Shown piece by piece: positions 7,627 through 16,616 of a DNA stretch of 64,000 bases. The stretch spans positions 4,362,581 through 4,426,580 of the forward strand of contig NC_007645.1 in the NCBI RefSeq assembly GCF_000012985.1, given 5' to 3'. The stretch is from Hahella chejuensis KCTC 2396 (GTDB lineage: Bacteria > Pseudomonadota > Gammaproteobacteria > Pseudomonadales > Oleiphilaceae). Below the pieces are notes generated by a model. The model did not search any database. It was not told the origin of the DNA and saw nothing but the letters and a program-made list of their open reading frames with translations. The translations under genes were made by a program, and so were the position numbers. Each line of letters begins with the position of its first letter. Position 1 is the first letter of the stretch.

Positions 7627-9030
7627 ATGGAAACCTTGGACTGCATCGCCTTTAGTTCTTCATCGCAGCACCACTCTGAATTCAGTCGCATTCTGCCTGA
7701 GCTGGGCTACCGTCCACAGTTTGTGTCCGGCGACGCCTGGCTGAATCAACGTCGGACTTGTTCAAGCGCTATTACCCTGTTTTTACTGGGGGCCCAACCG
7801 TATCCCAAAGACGCCATTCTCGCCGCCCTGACGCCAGAGCAGCGCGGCCGCAGTCTGTGTGTGTGCAGCTCCGAGGCGGAAGATTGGGACGCGGACTTCA
7901 TGCAGCGTTTCGACGAATTCGTGCGCTGGCCCTGTCACAAAGCGGAACTGGCCTTGCGACTGGACCGATTACGCCATCGGGAAGACGGTGGGAACGATCC
8001 AAATGACTCCCACCAAGAAGCCGCTTTATGGGAGCAGTTCGATGCGCTGAATATGATCGGTCGCTCCGCCTCGTTCACCGCTACGCTACGACTGATCGCC
8101 CGGATCGCGGGCTGCGACGCGCCAGTTCTGATTGAAGGCGAAACCGGAACGGGTAAGGAAATGGCGGCGCGGGCGATCCATTATCTGGGGGAACGCAGCC
8201 AGTTCCCGTTTATTCCCATTAATTGCGGGGCATTACCAGAACAGTTACTGGAAAACGAACTGTTTGGCCACGCCAAAGGCGCTTTCACCGACGCCAAAAG
8301 CGCCCAGCCGGGATTAATCGAATTAGCCAATCGAGGAACCCTTTTTCTCGACGAGATAGACAGCCTCTCCGCCAGAGCCCAGGTCGCCCTGCTCCGTTTT
8401 CTGCAAACCCGTGAGTACCGCCCGCTAGGCTGCGCGGGATATCGTACAGCGGATATTCGCGTGATCGCGGCCACCAACGCCAGGTTGGCGCAAAAAGTGG
8501 CGCAGGGAGAGTTTCGCGAAGATCTGTTCTTCCGCCTGCACATCCTGACGTTGACCATGCCGCCTCTGCGAGGTCGCAAAGAGGACATTGAACTGTTGTC
8601 CCGATATATGCTGCAGCGCTTCAGTCAGCAATACCGTCGCCCCGAAAAAAAGCTCCGCCCCGAGACCTTACAGGCTCTAAAGACCTACGCTTGGCCAGGA
8701 AATGTGAGAGAGCTGGAGAACCTGCTACAACGGGAATACCTGCTCAACGACAACGCGGAGCTGCAGTTCTCTCTGCCCTCATCCACTGGCGTCGCTGCGC
8801 CAGAGTGTGAAATCAGCTTCGAAGCTCAACCCTTCAATGTCGCCAAGAGCGCTGTCGTTCGCCGCTTTGAGAGTGATTATCTGAACTGGTTGATGGAGAC
8901 CACGCGCGGAAACATCAGCGAAGCGGCGCGCCGATCAGGTAAAGAGCGCCGCGCCCTGGGGAAAATGATCAAAAAGCATGGTATAGATAAAACCCGCTTC
9001 AGGGCCTCGTCAACAAAAGACGGGGCCTGA
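7627..9030 (+). CDS. Sigma-54-dependent transcriptional activator with GAFTDA loop
   Basis: A bacterial enhancer-binding protein of 467 aa. I start it at the ATG at 7627, which has GGAG 8 nt upstream, rather than the GTG at 7570. The N-terminal ~120 residues look like a divergent receiver-type domain without an obvious phospho-acceptor. The central AAA+ domain shows Walker A GETGTGKE, the loop GAFTDA (residues 218-223, so D222 replaces the usual glycine), Walker B TLFLDEID and the arginine-rich FREDLFFRL segment. The C-terminus has a Fis-type helix-turn-helix (NISEAARRSGKERRALGKMI). It activates RNA polymerase carrying sigma-54. Its target genes cannot be read from position; the convergent gene next to it and the T6SS cluster 18 kb away are both possible. 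Confidence 0.9.
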   Translation: METLDCIAFSSSSQHHSEFSRILPELGYRPQFVSGDAWLNQRRTCSSAITLFLLGAQPYPKDAILAALTPEQRGRSLCVCSSEAEDWDADFMQRFDEFVRWPCHKAELALRLDRLRHREDGGNDPNDSHQEAALWEQFDALNMIGRSASFTATLRLIARIAGCDAPVLIEGETGTGKEMAARAIHYLGERSQFPFIPINCGALPEQLLENELFGHAKGAFTDAKSAQPGLIELANRGTLFLDEIDSLSARAQVALLRFLQTREYRPLGCAGYRTADIRVIAATNARLAQKVAQGEFREDLFFRLHILTLTMPPLRGRKEDIELLSRYMLQRFSQQYRRPEKKLRPETLQALKTYAWPGNVRELENLLQREYLLNDNAELQFSLPSSTGVAAPECEISFEAQPFNVAKSAVVRRFESDYLNWLMETTRGNISEAARRSGKERRALGKMIKKHGIDKTRFRASSTKDGA

Positions 9031-9033
9031 GGC

Positions 9034-10008
9034 TTACTTGCGTCTCCCGTCGCGCTTCTTCTTTCTCAGGTCTTTCCACCCCACGCTCCAAGGCGTGTTC
9101 AACCATTCAAAGAAACGCCCCATCACGCCTGAAGGACTTTTGGGCGGTGATTCTGGCCGAGGAGACTTATTGGCGTTCGGCTTCTCGTTTTTTACTGGCG
9201 TCGGCGGAGCCGCCTCGCGACGTTTAACAGCTTGTTCCTTCTCTTGCGCAAGCTCCTTCTCTTCTGCGCTCTTCGTCACCGCGCCCGGGCGCGGCGTTTC
9301 CAGCTCAATCTCTTCGATTGGCGTGGGTAAATCGGCCAGACTTTTACCCGCTTGAATGTGTTCCAGATTTTCCATCAGCGCGTGGTCCACCGCTTCCAGC
9401 ACCTGACGCTGCATCGCCGTGCATGTTGGGTTGCTCAGCATGACGCCAATGCCCTCGTGCATACTGACAATCTGCTCTTCCGCTTGCTTGCGACAACTTT
9501 TCTCCTGCTCGCAAACCCGGCTCAAACGTCGCTTGATATCCTCGACGGGAAGGCTGATCTTCAATGGCGCAATCTTCACGCCGCGTCGTTCCAACAATAC
9601 CCGCATGGCGATGGAGGTGCGCGCGTAACGGCTGAAATCACCTACCACCTGATTGATTTCTTCAAACTTTTCGTCGATCGCCTCCTCCGCGTCCACCAAC
9701 TGCAAAGCCATTTCCGTCACCCGGCCGAGATTGCTCTGCACGTGGTCGTCCAGGTTACCCAAGCGAACTTTAACCTCGGAGTCAGGCAGGTTGCGGACTT
9801 TTCGCCCCAGAGATTCAAATGATTTCAGCGCAGAGGTGGACAGCGTCATCTTCTTCGCGCCCAACTGCAGCACCGCCTGGAAGCTCTGGCGCAGCTTTTC
9901 CAAGGAAGACGTCGCTCTCACCAAGCGCAATAACGCGGACCGCTTTTTCTCCAGCACAGAAATCTGTTGGGTGATGGAAGCGGAACCGGAGGTCGTGGAT
10001 TCAGTCAC
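9034..10008 (-). CDS. Unrecognised helical protein with basic C-terminus
   Basis: A 324-aa protein starting at a GTG (10008), the only sensible start; the ribosome site is weak. Residues 1-210 are charged and largely helical with heptad-like leucines, suggesting coiled coils. Residues 225-295 form a low-complexity Pro/Glu/Lys linker, and the last ~30 residues are strongly basic with tryptophans (RFFEWLNTPW then KKKRDGRRK). There is no signal peptide. It converges on the sigma-54 activator with 3 bp between stop codons. I do not recognise a family. The basic tail might bind nucleic acid or membrane, but this is only a guess. Confidence 0.7.
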   Translation of the reverse strand: MTESTTSGSASITQQISVLEKKRSALLRLVRATSSLEKLRQSFQAVLQLGAKKMTLSTSALKSFESLGRKVRNLPDSEVKVRLGNLDDHVQSNLGRVTEMALQLVDAEEAIDEKFEEINQVVGDFSRYARTSIAMRVLLERRGVKIAPLKISLPVEDIKRRLSRVCEQEKSCRKQAEEQIVSMHEGIGVMLSNPTCTAMQRQVLEAVDHALMENLEHIQAGKSLADLPTPIEEIELETPRPGAVTKSAEEKELAQEKEQAVKRREAAPPTPVKNEKPNANKSPRPESPPKSPSGVMGRFFEWLNTPWSVGWKDLRKKKRDGRRK

Positions 10009-10357
10009 ACAGTGTCCCGGATATCAGTTTTTATGGGTGGTCCTGCAAACGGCATAGCAGTCTGCGCCCGATTTACTACCGGACGCGAAAGTCGTCGCCA
10101 GTAAATCTTCAATGCTTTCATTTTCCGACAATTATCAGTTTAGACTACAGCAAAAATGACGCGAGGCCGCCGTGAAGACCATCTGCTCGGGCGCGGCGGG
10201 GTTATGCAGCCGAGCCTGTTAAAGCAGTTTTGTAAATATGTAATAAGAATGAACCGCTTGCACTTACGCCAAACAGCGACTATTTGTCTATAGTTATACG
10301 ATGAGATGCGGCGCTCTCAATTAGCAAGGAATTTCTATTTTTCTCAAGGCGGGAGTC
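10009..10357. other. Divergent promoter region
   Basis: About 350 bp between the minus-strand 9034-10008 gene and the plus-strand response-regulator operon. It should hold both promoters. I find no convincing sigma-54 box, hairpin or RNA gene. Confidence 0.4.
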
Positions 10358-10810
10358 ATGACAGGAAACCAGTCCACCCGGCTTATTCTGGTGGTCGAAG
10401 ATAGCATGGATGATTATGCCGCCATGCAACGCGCCTTCGCCAAAGCGGGATTGATCAACCCCATCGTTCACTGTCAGCTGGGAGAGGAAGCGCTGGACTA
10501 CCTGTTCGCGCGTAACCGTTTCAAAGACAGAGCCGAGCTACCGGCGTTGATCCTGCTGGACCTGAACCTTCCTGGCATTGATGGCTTTGAAGTTCTCAAG
10601 CAAGTCAAAAGCGACCCCAAATTGCGCCGCATTCCTGTGATCGTACTCACCACATCCAGCGATGAAAGGGATATCGCCCGCTGTTACCTCTTTGGAGCGA
10701 ACACCTACGTCTGCAAGCCCGTGGATCTTTCCGGTTTGATTCGAGCGGTCAGCGAGCTCAAGCAGTATTGGTTTGAAATAGCAGTTCTTCCACGCAGTAA
10801 TGAGGAATGA
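10358..10810 (+). CDS. Rcp1-type single-domain response regulator
   Basis: A 150-aa receiver protein without an output domain. Visible are the acidic pair in VVEDSMDD, the phospho-acceptor aspartate in LLDLNLPG, the conserved threonine in VLTTSS and the lysine of CKPVD. The spacing insert LFARNRFKDRAELPALILLDL is typical of the Rcp1 group that works with phytochrome-like kinases. GGGAG precedes the ATG. It overlaps the next response regulator gene by four bases (ATGA), and a phytochrome-style HisKA kinase follows at 12577, so the three probably form one phosphotransfer system. Its likely role is to receive phosphate from that kinase and act by protein interaction. Confidence 0.92.
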   Translation: MTGNQSTRLILVVEDSMDDYAAMQRAFAKAGLINPIVHCQLGEEALDYLFARNRFKDRAELPALILLDLNLPGIDGFEVLKQVKSDPKLRRIPVIVLTTSSDERDIARCYLFGANTYVCKPVDLSGLIRAVSELKQYWFEIAVLPRSNEE

Positions 10811-12531
10811 ATGGAATGCGCGGCGACACCTCCCTGTTGATCATCGAAGACTCTTCCGACGATCGCTACCTATACCGAAGATTACTGGCCAAATATCAGG
10901 AACCCTTTTCCAGCATCGAGGAAGTGGAAAGCGCGGAAGAAGCGTTGGAAATCCTGCAGCACCACCGACCGATATGCTGTTTACTGGATTATCAACTCCC
11001 GGGCATGGATGGCCTGACGTTCCTGCGTAAGCTAAAAAAGTTGTGGATCGACGACATGATCCCGGTCGTCGTACTGACCGGCCAGGGAGACGAGTCCATC
11101 GCCGTGCAACTGATGCGCAATGGCGCCCATGACTATCTGGTGAAGGGCGACCTGACCGCCGAATCGCTGCACCGCGCTATCGGCAACGCTGTACGCACCT
11201 GCAGTCTGCAACACCAGTTGAACTACATGGCGCACTTCGACGCTCTGACCGGACTTTTGAACCGGGCGCTATTTCTTGACCGTCTGCAGCTGGCGATCAA
11301 GAAGGCCGAGCGCAATAGCTATGAATGCAGTCTGTTCTATTTGGACCTGGATCATTTCAAACCGGTCAATGACTCCCTGGGCCACGACGCCGGCGACGCC
11401 CTGCTACAGGCCGTCGCCGGACGCATCAAGTCCGTAGTGCGGGAAACCGACAGCGTCGCCCGCATCGGCGGTGATGAATTTGTCGTACTGCTGGAGAATG
11501 TCGACGTCAACATCACCCGCAACGTCGCGGAAAAACTGTTGGAGGAAGTCAATCGGCCCACTCATATCGCAGAGCATGAAGTGGCCGTCAGTTCCTCCAT
11601 TGGCATCGCCCGCTACCCCACCACAGCGAAATCAGCGCAGGAACTGCTGAAACATGCTGATCTCGCGCTCTATGCCGCCAAGGGGCGCGGACGCTCTACG
11701 TATCATGAGTTTTCCCAATCGCAAAAGGAAATCTGGCAGCGCAAGCAAGCGCTGGAAGCGGCTTTGCCCAAAGCGATCGCCAAGGGAGAACTTCAGCCCT
11801 ACTTCCAGCCCATTGTCGACATTCCCGGTGAGCGCCTGCGCGGGTTTGAACTGCTGAGTCGCTGGCCGATGTCGGATTATCCCAATATCCAGGCGATGGA
11901 GCTAATCCAGATGGTGGAAGGCCTGGGACTAATGGAGCCGTTCAATGAGTGGCTGATCGACGAAGTTTGTGGTAAAGCGGTGTTGTGGACGAAGGAGTTC
12001 CCGGATATCTCTCTGTCCATCAACATGCCCGCCAACCAGTTCCATAACACCTATTTGGTGGATATGTTTCGCAGCAAGCTAAGTCGCTATCCTATCGATC
12101 CCTCTGTCATCGAACTGGAGATCACTGAGACGACGCTGATGCGGCAACCTGACGCAAGCATTCGTTTGCTCAATAGTTTGCATGAACTAGGTCTGCGAAT
12201 CGCCGTGGACGATTTTGGCACCGGCTACAGTTCCCTGGCGTACCTCACCCGTCTGCCCATCGACATTTTGAAAATCGATAAGTGTTTCTTTCTGGAAGCA
12301 CAGCACGATGAACGCAATAAGAAAGTCATAGAAACCGTCGTCGCCCTGGGACACCACCTGGGATTGAAAGTGACTGCGGAAGGCATTGAAAGCGACAAGC
12401 AATGGAATGACGCCAAGAAATCACGATGCGATCTTGCCCAAGGCTATTTGTTCGGTAGGCCAACACCCTGCGGCAGCCAGTCTTTAAAAGAATTCATGGA
12501 ACACTTCCCGCGTATTCAGCGAAAGGGCTGA
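10807..12531 (+). CDS. Receiver-GGDEF-EAL c-di-GMP protein
   Basis: A 574-aa response regulator. Residues ~8-125 are a receiver (LLIIEDSSDD, CLLDYQLPGMDG). Residues ~145-305 are a GGDEF domain with an intact RIGGDEF motif, so diguanylate cyclase activity is plausible. Residues ~325-570 are an EAL domain; the signature is ELL rather than EAL, but the metal and substrate residues in ELEITETTL, DDFGTGYSS, LKIDK and TAEGIES are present, so phosphodiesterase activity is possible. It overlaps the upstream Rcp1-type gene by four bases and is followed 45 bp later by a kinase gene. Phosphorylation presumably switches between or tunes the two opposing activities. Confidence 0.93.
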   Translation: MNGMRGDTSLLIIEDSSDDRYLYRRLLAKYQEPFSSIEEVESAEEALEILQHHRPICCLLDYQLPGMDGLTFLRKLKKLWIDDMIPVVVLTGQGDESIAVQLMRNGAHDYLVKGDLTAESLHRAIGNAVRTCSLQHQLNYMAHFDALTGLLNRALFLDRLQLAIKKAERNSYECSLFYLDLDHFKPVNDSLGHDAGDALLQAVAGRIKSVVRETDSVARIGGDEFVVLLENVDVNITRNVAEKLLEEVNRPTHIAEHEVAVSSSIGIARYPTTAKSAQELLKHADLALYAAKGRGRSTYHEFSQSQKEIWQRKQALEAALPKAIAKGELQPYFQPIVDIPGERLRGFELLSRWPMSDYPNIQAMELIQMVEGLGLMEPFNEWLIDEVCGKAVLWTKEFPDISLSINMPANQFHNTYLVDMFRSKLSRYPIDPSVIELEITETTLMRQPDASIRLLNSLHELGLRIAVDDFGTGYSSLAYLTRLPIDILKIDKCFFLEAQHDERNKKVIETVVALGHHLGLKVTAEGIESDKQWNDAKKSRCDLAQGYLFGRPTPCGSQSLKEFMEHFPRIQRKG

Positions 12532-12576
12532 AATCCTCCTGAATACGCCTTTCAAGCGTTTATGGAGTAAACAGCA

Positions 12577-14616
12577 ATGTCAATTATCGACCGGCTTCTC
12601 TCCGGCGACTATATGCCCCATGGCCACTGCCTGCTCTGGCAATATGATCTGCTGATCATGCATGTGGGATCGGACCTGGTCATCGCCATCTCCTACTTCA
12701 GTATTCCCCCGGCTCTGCTGTATTTCATTTATCGCAAGCGACAATTTGAATTGAACTGGACCCTCGCTCTGTTCGCCTGTTTCATCCTGTTTTGCGGTAT
12801 GACTCATGTCATGGAAATCATCAATGTCTGGAACGGGTACTACTACGCGGAAGGCGCCCTCAAGGTTGCTACGGCGCTGGTTTCCGCAATCACCGCGATT
12901 GTCATTTGGCCCCTGCTGCCGAGAATCACCCAACTTCCTTCATTCAATGAGTGGCGCGAGCTCACGGATAACCTGCAAAACAAACTGGCGTTAAGCAGCT
13001 TACGCAGTGACGAGTTAACCCAGGTTAAAGCCTATCTGGAGAAACAGGTGGCGCAGCGCACGGAGGAGTTACAAAACCTCAACCGTTGCCTGGAGCGAGA
13101 AAATATTGAGCGCCGGATGGCGGAAGAGCGAGCCAACACCATCAGCAACGCGGTCGGTTATGGTCTGGTGGTAGTCAACAACGATGGCCTGATCCAGTCC
13201 TTTAATTCCGTCCTGACAGAAATGCTGGGATATTCCAAAGAAGAACTTAAGCAACAGCCAATTGAATTGCTGCTGCCGGAAAGCATCCGCCATCAACACC
13301 AGATTCAACGCAACGCCTATCTGAAACGCCCTGAAACCAGGAAGATGGGAGTGGGAAGAGATTTATGGGCGCGGCATAAAAATGGCGGACAGATCCCCGT
13401 TGAAGTCGGCCTGACCGCCGTCCACGAGTATGACAGCTATACCATTATCGCCACCGTCATCGACATCACCGAACGTAAGCGTATGCAGGAGCAAATCGAG
13501 CAGGCGCACCAGAAATACATCCGCGAAACTAACGAAATCCAAAAAGCGTTGAAAGAAAGTGAGGCGAAATTCCGCACCATCGCAGAGACCCTGCCCGGCG
13601 TGGTCTGGATGTCGTCGCCGGGAATCGACCGCATCTACTTCATCAACCGTCGCTATGAGGAAATCTGGGGGCGCAGTTGCCAGTCTCTGTACGAAACCCC
13701 CAAAGGCTTTATCGACGCCATCGTGCCGGAAGACCGCGACCGCATCCTTAAAGGTTTGGAACGCCACAAGCAGGGCGAATGGTCCCACAACTACCGCATC
13801 ATCGACGCCTGGGGCTCCTTACGCTATATCGAAGACAAAGGTCATGGCGTGATGGACGAAGATGGGCGCCTCATTTGCCTGATCGGCATGGCGGCGGACG
13901 TCACAGAGCAGATCAAACACAAGGAAGCGTTGCTGCGCTCCAATCAGGAGCTGGACGATTTCGCTTACATCGCTTCACATGACCTGAAAGAGCCGCTGCG
14001 CGGCATCAGCAACTACGCCTCTTTTCTGATCGAAGATTACCAGGACAGACTGGATGACAACGGCCGTCAGATGCTGCGAAGTCTGGTGCGTCTGACCAGT
14101 CGCATGGAGCGCTTGATCACCGAACTACTGCATTACTCCCGCCTGGGCAGAACCGATCTGTCCATAGAAAGCTGCAACCTGAACACGGTGGTCACCGAGG
14201 TTATCGAGACGCTGGAGCCGCGCCTGAATGAATTGGGGGTCGCCTGCCGCATCGCCAACAAACTCCCCGAAATAAAGTGCGACCGCGTAAGAGTGGCGGA
14301 AGTGTTCCGCAATCTCATCGCCAACGCCATGAAATATAACGACAAAGAGGAAAAATGGGTCACGGTGGGCAGCTTCGAGGAAAACGCCCAGCGCATCTTT
14401 TACGTCAAGGATAACGGCATCGGCATCAGCTCTAATCTATATGAGAAGATCTTCAAAATATTCAAACGCCTTCACCCCCAGGATAAATATGGCGGCACCG
14501 GCGTCGGCCTGACCATTGTGAAAAAAATCGTGGAGCGGCATGGCGGTCGAATCTGGCTGGATTCCTCCAGTGGTGAAGGCACGACCTTCTACTTCACTCT
14601 GGATAGTCAGAGCTGA
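12577..14616 (+). CDS. Histidine kinase with ethylene-receptor-type membrane domain
   Basis: A 679-aa kinase. The first ~120 residues carry three hydrophobic helices that match the plant/cyanobacterial ethylene-binding domain: SDLVIAISYFSIP (D33, Y40) and FILFCGMTH (C73, H77). These correspond to Asp25, Tyr32, Cys65 and His69 of Arabidopsis ETR1, where the Cys and His hold copper(I). A helical linker leads to two PAS domains (about 185-300 and 325-445), then a phytochrome-type HisKA with histidine in IASHDLKEPL, and an HATPase domain (NAMKYN, DNGIGI, GGTGVGL). GGAG stands 9 nt before the ATG. Upstream lie its probable response regulators. The ligand is inferred; bacterial members may sense something other than ethylene. 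Confidence 0.9.
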   Translation: MSIIDRLLSGDYMPHGHCLLWQYDLLIMHVGSDLVIAISYFSIPPALLYFIYRKRQFELNWTLALFACFILFCGMTHVMEIINVWNGYYYAEGALKVATALVSAITAIVIWPLLPRITQLPSFNEWRELTDNLQNKLALSSLRSDELTQVKAYLEKQVAQRTEELQNLNRCLERENIERRMAEERANTISNAVGYGLVVVNNDGLIQSFNSVLTEMLGYSKEELKQQPIELLLPESIRHQHQIQRNAYLKRPETRKMGVGRDLWARHKNGGQIPVEVGLTAVHEYDSYTIIATVIDITERKRMQEQIEQAHQKYIRETNEIQKALKESEAKFRTIAETLPGVVWMSSPGIDRIYFINRRYEEIWGRSCQSLYETPKGFIDAIVPEDRDRILKGLERHKQGEWSHNYRIIDAWGSLRYIEDKGHGVMDEDGRLICLIGMAADVTEQIKHKEALLRSNQELDDFAYIASHDLKEPLRGISNYASFLIEDYQDRLDDNGRQMLRSLVRLTSRMERLITELLHYSRLGRTDLSIESCNLNTVVTEVIETLEPRLNELGVACRIANKLPEIKCDRVRVAEVFRNLIANAMKYNDKEEKWVTVGSFEENAQRIFYVKDNGIGISSNLYEKIFKIFKRLHPQDKYGGTGVGLTIVKKIVERHGGRIWLDSSSGEGTTFYFTLDSQS

Positions 14617-14776
14617 CCTTAACGCAGTTCACAAAAACGCGCGCCCTCACCCGTTCGGGTGAAATGAACGACGTTTATTTATGGAATACTTTGTCAGGTC
14701 CTCCCCCGTTGAAGGAGTACGTTAGCGCGGAAGGACCACACACAAAACAAAAATAACATGACAAGGATACTCCCCC

Positions 14777-16399
14777 ATGAACGTCACGTTTCGACCTGTT
14801 CTGTTATGGATTCTGTTAGCGTTCGGTTGGTCTAACCTCGCCAGCGCCAATATCTGCGTCAATTTCGACCTGCCTGATCACGCCGATTACCGCTTTAACG
14901 ACGACATCAAGGTCACCGCCCACGATGGCCTCTCTCTCGACGCCAACCTGTTCACCCCCAACACGCCGCCCCCGGCGAACGGCTACCCTACGGTGATATT
15001 CATCAACAGCTGGGTGTTGGACGAACATGAATACTTTCTGCAGGCCGCCAAGTATGCGCAAAGAGGTTATCAGGCCTTGAGCTACAGCTCCCGAGGCTGG
15101 GGTTGTTCCGAGGGCGTTGTGGATGTAGCCGGCCCCAATGATATGGCGGACTTGTCAGCCATGGTGGATTGGCTGTTGGCCAACACCCAGGCCGATCCCA
15201 ACGCCATTGGCGTCACCGGCATATCCTACGGCTCGGGCATTGGCCTGTTGGGCCTGGCGCACGAACCGCGCATTAAAACCGCCGTCGCCATGAGCACCTG
15301 GGGAGATCTGGTGGAATCGCTGTACGCACAGCAAACTCCCCGTTTGTTCTGGGGTTTTTTCCTGGTCTCCAGCGGCTTGATCACCGCCAATATGGACCCG
15401 GTCATCGCGCAGAACTATCGCAATCTGGTGGAGCATAAAAATATTCCGGAGACTATGGCCTGGGGCTATGAACGCTCGCCCTCTCGAGTCATTGATCAGA
15501 TCAACGCTCGCCAGGCGCCGGTATATCTGGCCAACAGCTTCGGCGACAACCTGTTCCAACCTAACAATCTATTGCGTTTCTTTGAACAGCTTAGCGGTCC
15601 CAAGCGTCTGGATCTGAATCAGGGTACGCATGCGTCCGCCGAAGGTCTCGGCTTGCTTGGCATTCCTAACTACACCTGGGACAACGCAAGAGACTGGTTT
15701 GACTATTGGCTGAAAGGCGAAGACACCGGCATCATGGCGCGCCCCCCCCTGACCATGCTGACCGATCTGAAGCATAAGCGGGAAGAATACGCCGCGTGGC
15801 CCATCCCTGGCGCGCAAACGCGTACACTCTACATGCATCCTAGAGGCCTGCTCAGCAATGGAGGTTTATCAGACGCGCAATACGACTCCTGGTTGAACCG
15901 GACTAACACGATCTATTCCGGGCTCGATTCCGGCGCCAGCACCGGCATCCCCCTTCTGTCCGCGCTGCTGGATGGGCTGGGCCTGCCAGTTTACGCCTCC
16001 ATGCCGCTGATCAATCGCGTTCACGGCATCGTCTATCAAAGCGGTGCGCTGTCGGAAACCCTGAAAATCCGTGGGGCGGCGAAAATACATCTGAATATCG
16101 AGCCCAGCTACAGCAAAGTACAACTGAACGCTTATCTGTATGATGTCGATGCCTTAGGGATCGGCAAGCTGATTACCCATGCGCCGGCCACACTGCACGA
16201 CGCTACGCCCTGGCGGGATCAGAGCCTGGATATGGAGTTGACGGCGGCGGCTTATGACGTCCCCGCCGGACACCGCATCGCTATTGCTTTCGATACCTTC
16301 GATATTCTTTACGGCCCGCCCACGCTGACGCCTTACGCCGTCAGCTTCCGCCACAGCAACGCCGCACAGTCCTATCTGGAGCTGCCGGAAGCGCCCTGA
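14777..16399 (+). CDS. Secreted S15/CocE-type alpha/beta hydrolase
   Basis: A 540-aa protein with a Sec signal peptide (about residues 1-25, ending LASA-NIC). The hydrolase core follows the X-Pro dipeptidyl-peptidase/CocE pattern: the nucleophile serine S150 in GISYGSG, a probable acid in NSFGDNLF and a histidine in QGTHAS. The last ~150 residues resemble the beta-rich C-terminal domain found in that family. Members cleave peptides after proline or hydrolyse esters and acyl groups; the substrate here cannot be told. It is probably periplasmic or secreted. AAGGA lies about 10 nt before the ATG. The gene appears to be monocistronic, with a hairpin at 16425-16447 after it. Confidence 0.88.
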   Translation: MNVTFRPVLLWILLAFGWSNLASANICVNFDLPDHADYRFNDDIKVTAHDGLSLDANLFTPNTPPPANGYPTVIFINSWVLDEHEYFLQAAKYAQRGYQALSYSSRGWGCSEGVVDVAGPNDMADLSAMVDWLLANTQADPNAIGVTGISYGSGIGLLGLAHEPRIKTAVAMSTWGDLVESLYAQQTPRLFWGFFLVSSGLITANMDPVIAQNYRNLVEHKNIPETMAWGYERSPSRVIDQINARQAPVYLANSFGDNLFQPNNLLRFFEQLSGPKRLDLNQGTHASAEGLGLLGIPNYTWDNARDWFDYWLKGEDTGIMARPPLTMLTDLKHKREEYAAWPIPGAQTRTLYMHPRGLLSNGGLSDAQYDSWLNRTNTIYSGLDSGASTGIPLLSALLDGLGLPVYASMPLINRVHGIVYQSGALSETLKIRGAAKIHLNIEPSYSKVQLNAYLYDVDALGIGKLITHAPATLHDATPWRDQSLDMELTAAAYDVPAGHRIAIAFDTFDILYGPPTLTPYAVSFRHSNAAQSYLELPEAP

Positions 16400-16424
16400 G
16401 GCCGCTCACGCTTATCGCGAACCA

Positions 16425-16447
16425 ATCCGGCCCTGATGGGGCCGGAT
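16425..16447 (+). terminator. GC-rich hairpin after the S15 hydrolase
   Basis: ATCCGGCCC and GGGCCGGAT form a perfect 9-bp stem with a 5-nt loop, 25 bp past the stop. No T-run follows, so termination would be weak or factor-aided. Confidence 0.55.
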
Positions 16448-16616
16448 GCGCAAAAAACATCTGGAAATTTCCTACACGATTTCATAGGCCTCGCCTACAC
16501 TTTCCTAATTAAACGCAGATCTGGCCCGCCAGCGGTAGCTGCTGAAGTCTTGGTCACGGCCGCGATAATCGCATTGACAGCTGTAACATCCTCAAGAAGA
16601 AGGCAAGGTACGCAAC

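Noticed and set aside
8181-8588. 135-codon minus-strand frame inside the sigma-54 activator gene
   Set aside because: Shadow of the strongly conserved AAA+ domain on the other strand.
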